A DNA stretch of 64,000 nt, from assembly GCF_002093665.1 (NCBI RefSeq), contig NZ_MRWE01000001.1, forward strand, positions 186,001-250,000, in the 5' to 3' direction. This document shows positions 58,255-64,000 of this stretch, one piece after another. The position numbers were made by a program, and so were the translations under genes. The notes beneath the pieces were generated by a model. That model worked only from the letters and a program-made list of their open reading frames with translations. It ran no database searches and had not been told where the DNA came from. Source of the DNA: Rouxiella badensis. Lineage in GTDB: Bacteria > Pseudomonadota > Gammaproteobacteria > Enterobacterales > Enterobacteriaceae. Each line of letters starts with the position of its first letter. Position 1 is the stretch's first letter.

Positions 58255-58851
58255 TTGCGAGAAAATATTATGCGAAATCGTATTTTGATGCTGTTGTTAG
58301 GCGCGATTGTTCTGGTGACTTCGGGCTGTGGTTTTCATCTGCGTGGCACGACCAACGTGCCGAGCGATTTGAAAACCATTACCCTCAACAGCTATGACCC
58401 TTACGGTCCGCTCACGCGTGAAATTCGCAGCCAGTTAAAACTGAGCGATGTCACCGTAGTGGAACCCACGGTTTCCAACAAGAAAAGCCTCCCCGAGCTG
58501 CGTATAGTTGGCGCAACGGAGAGCCAGGCGACGGCCTCTATCTTCCAGGACGGCAAGACTGCCGAATACCAGAAAGAAATGACCGTGCGTGCGCAGGTCC
58601 TGATGCCGGGTAAAGATATTTACCCTATCAGCGTGACCGTGTTCCGCTCCTTCTTCGATAACCCATTGGCAGCGTTAGCAAAAGATGCCGAGCAGGACAT
58701 TATCGACAAAGAGATGCGTGAACAGGCCGCTCAGCAGCTGATTCGTAAACTGCTGACCGTACACGCCTCAGAGTTGACCAAAAAAGATGTGGTAGACGGT
58801 ACACCAGAAATCATTAGCGTCGGGAAAGCCCCTGCGGCCAGTACTTACTAG
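58255..58851 (+). CDS. lptE: LPS-assembly lipoprotein LptE
   Basis: Outer-membrane lipoprotein that plugs the LptD barrel for LPS insertion. A lipoprotein signal ([13 protein letters not shown]) places the acylated Cys at residue 25. The start TTG is chosen because a perfect AAGGAGG lies 6 bases before it, whereas the ATG five codons later would be 21 bases away. The body has [17 protein letters not shown] and [20 protein letters not shown], typical of the family. It is maturated through Lnt, also encoded here. Confidence 0.94.
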   Translation: MRENIMRNRILMLLLGAIVLVTSGCGFHLRGTTNVPSDLKTITLNSYDPYGPLTREIRSQLKLSDVTVVEPTVSNKKSLPELRIVGATESQATASIFQDGKTAEYQKEMTVRAQVLMPGKDIYPISVTVFRSFFDNPLAALAKDAEQDIIDKEMREQAAQQLIRKLLTVHASELTKKDVVDGTPEIISVGKAPAASTY

Positions 58852-58853
58852 CT

Positions 58854-59894
58854 ATGACTCGTGTCTATCCTGAACAACTTGCCGCGCAGCTCCGAGAGGG
58901 GCTGCGCGCTTGTTATTTATTATGCGGTAACGATCCGCTGCTGTTGCAGGAAAGCCAGGACGCCGTGCGTCAGGCCGCAAATGCAGCACAATTCAACGAA
59001 CACTTTAGCTTTATTCTTGATGCCCACACCGAGTGGGACAGCATATTCAGCAGTTGCCAGGCGCTGAGTCTGTTCGCCAGTCGCCAGACCCTGACACTGC
59101 ACCTTCCCGAAAACGGCCCCTCTGCGCCAATGGCAGAGCAGCTCAAGACGCTGGTCAGCCTGCTGCACGACGATATTTTACTGATTCTGCGCGCCAGCAA
59201 GCTCACCAAGGCGCAGGAAAATGCGGCCTGGTTCAAGGCACTGAGCGACCGCACGGTATTTGTCACCTGCCAGACGCCCGAGCAGGCTCAACTGCCGCGC
59301 TGGGTTGCCAAACGCGCCAAAGCGCTGTCGCTCGAATTAGATGACCCCGCCAATCAGCTGCTGTGTTACTGCTATGAGGGTAACCTGCTCGCGCTGGCCC
59401 AGTCGCTCGAAAGGCTTGCCCTGCTCTATCCCGACGGAAAACTGACGCTGCCACGCGTAGAAGACGCCGTTAATGATGCGGCACACTTTACGCCTTACCA
59501 TTGGCTCGATGCTATTTTGGCCGGAAAAAGCAAACGTGCCTGGCACATCCTGCGCCAACTGCAGCAGGAAGACAGCGAACCGGTGATTCTGCTGCGCACT
59601 TTGCAACGTGAGCTGCTGATGCTCCTCAATCTGCGCCGCAAGATGGACCAGCAGCCGCTGCGCAACCTGTTCGACCAGTACAAAGTGTGGCAAAACCGTC
59701 GAGCGCTGGTTACGCAGGCGCTACAGCGTCTTTCGCTTGCCCAGCTGAATCAGGCAGTAAAGCTGTTGACGCAGATGGAAATCCGCCTAAAACAGGACTA
59801 TGGTCAATCGGTATGGCCCGAACTGGAAAGCCTTTCAATGCTGCTGTGCGGGAAACCCCTTCCGCCCAGCTTTATTGATTCAGGAACCTTGTAA
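58854..59894 (+). CDS. holA: DNA polymerase III subunit delta
   Basis: Clamp-loader subunit that opens the beta sliding clamp, 346 residues. The N-terminal segment [20 protein letters not shown] is typical, and the C-terminal collar domain includes [15 protein letters not shown]. It starts 3 bases after lptE and ends in TAATG shared with nadD. Confidence 0.96.
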   Translation: MTRVYPEQLAAQLREGLRACYLLCGNDPLLLQESQDAVRQAANAAQFNEHFSFILDAHTEWDSIFSSCQALSLFASRQTLTLHLPENGPSAPMAEQLKTLVSLLHDDILLILRASKLTKAQENAAWFKALSDRTVFVTCQTPEQAQLPRWVAKRAKALSLELDDPANQLLCYCYEGNLLALAQSLERLALLYPDGKLTLPRVEDAVNDAAHFTPYHWLDAILAGKSKRAWHILRQLQQEDSEPVILLRTLQRELLMLLNLRRKMDQQPLRNLFDQYKVWQNRRALVTQALQRLSLAQLNQAVKLLTQMEIRLKQDYGQSVWPELESLSMLLCGKPLPPSFIDSGTL

Positions 59895-60559
59895 TGACCC
59901 CAGCCACGCACGATGAACACGACCTGATGGCACTGTTCGGCGGCACCTTTGACCCGATTCATTACGGTCATTTGCGTCCCGTTGAACAATTGGCCCACGA
60001 GATCCAGCTTGAGAAAGTGATTCTTCTGCCGAACAATGTGCCGCCGCACCGCCCACAGCCAGAGGCCACGCCGTCTCAGCGACTCAAAATGGCCCAGTTG
60101 GCAGTTGAAGGTAACCCATTGTTTTCAGTGGACTCTCGTGAACTTCAGCGCGATACGCCCTCCTACACTATTGAGACTCTTGCAACGTTACGTAAAGAAC
60201 GTGGCACTCAACAGCCTTTGGCGTTTATTATTGGCCAAGATTCATTACTAACGCTTTACAAATGGCACCGCTGGGAGTCTTTACTCGACGTGTGTCATCT
60301 GGTGGTTTTAGCCCGCCCGGGATATGGCAGCGAGCTGGACACGCCCGAGTTACAGCGTTGGTACGATGCGCACAAGACAGAAGATGCCGGTCAGCTCAGG
60401 CAACGTCCTCAAGGCTATATTTATCAGGCCAACACGCCGCTGCTGGATATTTCGGCTACCGAAATCCGTCAGCGCCGCCACGAGGGCCGCGATTGCTCAG
60501 ATTTACTTCCCTTCTCCGTTGAGCGCTATATCGAATCACAGGGGTTGTACCGCGCGTAG
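59894..60559 (+). CDS. nadD: nicotinate-nucleotide adenylyltransferase
   Basis: Adenylates nicotinate mononucleotide in NAD synthesis. The nucleotidyltransferase motif [14 protein letters not shown] gives the HxGH at residues 23-26; the second motif is [10 protein letters not shown]. It has 221 residues and overlaps holA by one base. Confidence 0.97.
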   Translation: MTPATHDEHDLMALFGGTFDPIHYGHLRPVEQLAHEIQLEKVILLPNNVPPHRPQPEATPSQRLKMAQLAVEGNPLFSVDSRELQRDTPSYTIETLATLRKERGTQQPLAFIIGQDSLLTLYKWHRWESLLDVCHLVVLARPGYGSELDTPELQRWYDAHKTEDAGQLRQRPQGYIYQANTPLLDISATEIRQRRHEGRDCSDLLPFSVERYIESQGLYRA

Positions 60560-60625
60560 ACAACGCGTGTTATACTCCGCCGCTTAATTTTCGGTTCCAG
60601 ACTACTCAATCCCCAGGGGGAATCT

Positions 60626-60943
60626 TTGCAAGGTAAAGCGCTCCAAGAATTCGTCATCGACAAAGTTGATGACCTCAAAGCCCAAGACATCGTTGCTATC
60701 GACGTTGCTGGCAAATCAAGCATCACCGACTGCATGGTCATCTGCACCGGCACCTCTAGCCGTCACGTTGTTTCCATCGCCGGTCACCTGGTTGAAGAAG
60801 CCAAGGCAGCAGGCCTTGAAGCTCACGGCATCAAAGGCATTAACGAAGCTGACTGGGTTGTTGTTGACCTCGGTGAAGTGATCGTTCACGTCATGCAGGA
60901 AGAAAGCCGCGTGCTGTACGAACTCGAGAAACTCTGGGGTTAA
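60626..60943 (+). CDS. rsfS: ribosomal silencing factor RsfS
   Basis: Binds uL14 and blocks 30S-50S joining in poor growth. The 105-residue protein carries [18 protein letters not shown] and [15 protein letters not shown]. The start is TTG (as in E. coli), with AGGGGG upstream. A 66-base gap follows nadD, and rlmH begins 3 bases after. Confidence 0.96.
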   Translation: MQGKALQEFVIDKVDDLKAQDIVAIDVAGKSSITDCMVICTGTSSRHVVSIAGHLVEEAKAAGLEAHGIKGINEADWVVVDLGEVIVHVMQEESRVLYELEKLWG

Positions 60944-60946
60944 TGA

Positions 60947-61417
60947 GTGAAGCTGCAACTCGTCGCCGTAGGTACGAAAATGCCCGATTGGGTGCAGACT
61001 GGCTTCACGGATTATCTCCGCCGTTTCCCAAAAGACATGCCGTTTGAGTTGATTGAAGTCCCCGCGGGTAAACGCGGGAAAAACGCAGATATCAAACGCA
61101 TTCTTGAAAAAGAAGGCGAACAGATGCTGTCGGTGGTTGGAAAAGGCAATCGTATTGTTACGCTGGATATTCCGGGAACCCCCTGGGAGACCCCGCAGTT
61201 GGCCCAACAGCTTGAGCGCTGGAAGCAGGACGGCAGAGATGTCAGTTTGCTCATCGGCGGTCCTGAAGGGCTGGCACCGGCATGCAAGGAGGCTGCGGTT
61301 CAGAGCTGGTCGCTCTCTCCGCTGACGCTACCACACCCGCTGGTTCGGGTTCTGGTGGCCGAAAGCCTTTATCGTGCCTGGAGTATTACCACTAATCATC
61401 CGTACCACCGCGAATAA
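60947..61417 (+). CDS. rlmH: 23S rRNA pseudouridine-1915 N3-methyltransferase RlmH
   Basis: SPOUT-class methyltransferase, 156 residues. The SAM-binding trefoil knot is marked by LLIGGPEGL and [18 protein letters not shown]. The start is GTG, 3 bases after rsfS. Confidence 0.97.
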   Translation: MKLQLVAVGTKMPDWVQTGFTDYLRRFPKDMPFELIEVPAGKRGKNADIKRILEKEGEQMLSVVGKGNRIVTLDIPGTPWETPQLAQQLERWKQDGRDVSLLIGGPEGLAPACKEAAVQSWSLSPLTLPHPLVRVLVAESLYRAWSITTNHPYHRE

Positions 61418-61459
61418 TCGGTAGGTCAATATCAGCAGCACAGTGGATTAAGTAGTGGG

Positions 61460-63364
61460 ATGAAAATAGACCGTAATCCTTTTCGCGACTATTCGGCTGA
61501 ATCAGCCCTCTTTGTGCGCCGTGCACTGGTGGCGCTTTTTGGCATTCTGCTGCTTAGCAGCATACTGGTTTACAATCTATACACTATCCAGGTGGTGCGT
61601 TTTCAGGATTATCAAACCCGATCGAACGATAACCGCATCAAGCTCATTCCCATTGCACCGAGTCGTGGAATTATCTACGACCGAAATGGCACCCCGCTGG
61701 CGCTTAATCGCACCATCTATCAGCTGGAAATGATGCCAGAGAAGGTCGACGACGTTAAAAATACGCTGATTGCGTTGACGACGATTGTCGATCTCACCTC
61801 TGAAGATATTGAAAACTTCTACAAAGAACGCAAACGTGCGCGACGCTTCACCTCTATTCCGGTAAAAGTGGGATTAACCGAGGTGCAGGTGGCGCGTTTT
61901 GCGGTCAACCAATTCAAATTCCCCGGCGTTGAAGTCAAAGGCTATCAGCGCCGCTATTACCCTTACGGTTCCGCGCTGACACACGTGATTGGTTATGTTT
62001 CAAAAATTAACGATCGCGACGTTGAAAGGCTGGACAAAGACGGTATTCTTGCTAACTACGCCGCGACGCACGACATCGGCAAGCTGGGCATTGAGCGTTA
62101 CTACGAAAGCACGCTACACGGCAAAACGGGCTACGCCGAAGTTGAAGTCAACAACCGTGGCAGAGTTATCCGTCAGCTACACGAAGAGCCGCCTCAGGCC
62201 GGCAAAGACATTACGCTTACGCTCGATCTCCCGCTGCAAATCTATATTGAACAGCTGCTGAGCGGCAGCCGCGCCGCAGTAGTGGTCACAGATCCGCGCG
62301 ATGGCAGCATTCGGGCGCTTGTTTCCAACCCAAGCTACGATCCGAATCTGTTTGTAGACGGAATTTCCAGCAAGGATTACAACACCTTGCTCAACGATCC
62401 CGATCGGCCGCTCATCAACCGCGCGACGCAGGGGGTGTATCCTCCCGCCTCGACGGTCAAACCGTACATCGCCGTTTCATCGCTGACCGCGGGCGTGATT
62501 ACCAAAAATACGTCGCTGTTTGACCCCGGATGGTGGCAACTTCCCGGCTCGGACAAGCGTTATCGAGACTGGAAACACTGGGGTCACGGTCGATTGAATG
62601 TGACAAAAGCCCTTGAGGAGTCGGCGGATACCTTCTTCTATCAGGTGGCCTACGATATGGGCATCGACCGTCTGTCAGAGTGGATGTCGAAATTTGGCTA
62701 CGGCCAGTATACCGGCATCGATCTCTCGGAAGAACGTAATGGCAACATGCCGACGCGCGACTGGAAGATGAAACGCTTTAAAAAGCCGTGGTATCAGGGT
62801 GACACCATCCCGGTAGGGATCGGACAAGGCTACTGGACCGCGACACCGATTCAGAACATGAAGGCGCTAACCACGCTGATTAACGACGGCAACGTCAAAA
62901 CGCCTCACCTGCTGCTCAACACACAGGACGGTGCCACCAAGGTGCCGTACCAACAGCAGGAAACGACGCAGATTGGCGATATCCATTCCGGGTATTGGGA
63001 GCTGGCGAAAGACGGCATGTTTGGCGTAGCAAACCGTTCGAACGGGACCGCACGTAAATACTTTATGGATGCGCCGTATAAAGCCGCGGCGAAATCCGGT
63101 ACTGCCCAGGTTTACGGCCTCAAAGCCAATGAAACCTATAATGCACATAAAATTGCAGAGCATCTGCGTGACCACAAGCTGATGAACGCCTTTGCGCCTT
63201 ACGACAACCCTACCGTTGCAGTCAACGTAGTGTTGGAAAACGGCGGTATCGGGCCCGCCGTGGGGACCATCGTCCGCCAGATCCTCGACCATATCTTATT
63301 GGGCGACAATACGACAAAATTACCGGACGAAGCGCCTGCTGCGCCCGGCATTGAAGGTGATTAA
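61460..63364 (+). CDS. mrdA: penicillin-binding protein 2
   Basis: Cell-elongation transpeptidase, 634 residues. One N-terminal span (about 24-44), a pedestal domain, and a transpeptidase domain with nucleophile S331 in PPASTVKP, SAD in EESADTFF and KSG in AAKSGTAQ. It works with RodA in lateral peptidoglycan synthesis; rodA follows after 6 bases. Confidence 0.97.
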   Translation: MKIDRNPFRDYSAESALFVRRALVALFGILLLSSILVYNLYTIQVVRFQDYQTRSNDNRIKLIPIAPSRGIIYDRNGTPLALNRTIYQLEMMPEKVDDVKNTLIALTTIVDLTSEDIENFYKERKRARRFTSIPVKVGLTEVQVARFAVNQFKFPGVEVKGYQRRYYPYGSALTHVIGYVSKINDRDVERLDKDGILANYAATHDIGKLGIERYYESTLHGKTGYAEVEVNNRGRVIRQLHEEPPQAGKDITLTLDLPLQIYIEQLLSGSRAAVVVTDPRDGSIRALVSNPSYDPNLFVDGISSKDYNTLLNDPDRPLINRATQGVYPPASTVKPYIAVSSLTAGVITKNTSLFDPGWWQLPGSDKRYRDWKHWGHGRLNVTKALEESADTFFYQVAYDMGIDRLSEWMSKFGYGQYTGIDLSEERNGNMPTRDWKMKRFKKPWYQGDTIPVGIGQGYWTATPIQNMKALTTLINDGNVKTPHLLLNTQDGATKVPYQQQETTQIGDIHSGYWELAKDGMFGVANRSNGTARKYFMDAPYKAAAKSGTAQVYGLKANETYNAHKIAEHLRDHKLMNAFAPYDNPTVAVNVVLENGGIGPAVGTIVRQILDHILLGDNTTKLPDEAPAAPGIEGD

Positions 63365-63370
63365 CGTAGA

Positions 63371-64000
63371 ATGACTGAGAGCCAACAGAAAGGGTCGCTG
63401 TGGACCAAGATGCACATCGACATCACTATGCTGCTTATCGTACTGGCGTTGCTGGTCTATAGCGCGTTCGTTATCTGGAGCGCGAGCGGTCAGGACGTCG
63501 GTATGATGGAGCGCAAACTCGCGCAGATTGCCGGAGGACTGGTTATCATGCTGGTGCTGGCGCAGGTTCCCCCCCGCGTGTATGAAAGCTGGGCGCCCTA
63601 TCTCTACATCTTCTGTATTTTCCTGCTGGTATTGGTAGACGTGTTTGGACAGGTCAGTAAAGGCGCCCAGCGCTGGCTCGATCTGGGCTTCGTACGTTTC
63701 CAGCCCTCGGAGCTGGCGAAAATTGCCGTACCGCTGATGGTGGCACGCTTTATTAACCGCGATATCTGCCCGCCTTCGTTGAAAAATACTGCCATTGCGT
63801 TGGTGCTGGTGTTTGTTCCCACCTTGCTGGTCGCCGCACAGCCGGACCTCGGAACCGCAATCCTGATTGCCGCCTCCGGCATCTTTGTGCTTTTCCTCTC
63901 CGGCATGAGCTGGAAGCTTATTGCCTGCGCGGCCGTGCTGGTGGCAGCCTTTATTCCTATCCTGTGGTTCTTCCTGATGCACGACTATCAGCGAGACCGC
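63371..64000 (+). CDS. rodA: peptidoglycan glycosyltransferase RodA, 3' end cut by window
   Basis: SEDS-family glycosyltransferase of the elongasome. The visible 210 codons begin MTESQQKGSLWTKMHIDITM and contain VIWSASGQDVGMMERKL, GAQRWLDLG, RFQPSELAKIAVPLM and AAQPDLGTAILIA. The frame stays open to the window edge at HDYQRDR. About 160 more residues are expected beyond it. Confidence 0.95.
   Translation, partial: MTESQQKGSLWTKMHIDITMLLIVLALLVYSAFVIWSASGQDVGMMERKLAQIAGGLVIMLVLAQVPPRVYESWAPYLYIFCIFLLVLVDVFGQVSKGAQRWLDLGFVRFQPSELAKIAVPLMVARFINRDICPPSLKNTAIALVLVFVPTLLVAAQPDLGTAILIAASGIFVLFLSGMSWKLIACAAVLVAAFIPILWFFLMHDYQRDR

Noticed and set aside
1-64000. CRISPR array, insertion sequence, prophage or integron
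   Set aside because: No regular spaced repeats, transposase, integrase or phage structural genes were found on either strand.

Overview
The window is a 64 kb piece of an enterobacterial chromosome. Nearly every protein has a close counterpart in Escherichia coli K-12, and the gene order follows the E. coli region from sdhCDAB-gltA to mrdA/rodA. Several features fit a member of the Enterobacterales outside the core Enterobacteriaceae better, perhaps a Yersiniaceae-like genus: a TudS-DUF1722 fusion beside the photolyase gene, a pcp gene inside the pxp-nei operon, a two-gene metT-glnU tRNA operon, and degenerate dispersed repeats of a type I recall from Yersinia and Serratia. The genus assignment is an inference only.

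Layout. 1-5434: succinate dehydrogenase operon sdhCDAB (minus) divergent from citrate synthase gltA, with an 807-base regulatory gap. 5619-7448: an AT-rich orphan gene for a 609-residue effector-like protein with a proline-rich, disordered N-terminus and a C-terminal Ulp1/SseL-like cysteine protease (CE clan) core. This is the one clearly foreign gene. 7579-11395: pxpBCA-pcp-nei (5-oxoproline use, pyroglutamyl peptidase, endonuclease VIII). 11619-13088: a YcaD-like MFS transporter. 13092-17364 (minus): rudS-like tRNA desulfidase, photolyase phrB, a class II cyclic-nucleotide phosphodiesterase and a Nif3/YbgI protein, with a promoter carrying a light-regulator-like box. 17543-26112: ybfA and the potassium operon kdpFABCDE, with a conserved KdpE box and a strong leader hairpin. 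26102-26791: a YqjI-like PadR repressor with a 37-bp palindromic operator. 26972-34115: pgm, seqA, ybfF, ybfE, fldA, fur, glnS. 34340-40950: nagE divergent from nagB, nagA, nagC, nagD. 41304-42968: asnB. 43187-43395: tRNA-Met and tRNA-Gln. 43543-50899: ubiF divergent from miaB, then phoH/ybeZ-ybeY-corC-lnt. 51378-54644: gltIJKL glutamate/aspartate ABC transporter with a probable SroC-type RNA between gltI and gltJ. 54785-64000: ybeL divergent from leuS-lptE-holA-nadD-rsfS-rlmH-mrdA-rodA; rodA runs off the window end.

Most of the window is housekeeping: TCA cycle, amino-sugar use, iron and potassium control, tRNA charging and modification, envelope building. The accessory material worth attention is the putative effector in the gltA-nei gap, the light/UV-themed rudS-phrB operon with its operator, the isolated PadR gene with its own operators, and three degenerate copies of an intergenic repeat, one of which appears to supply the start codon of lnt. 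No insertion sequence, prophage, integron or CRISPR array was seen.
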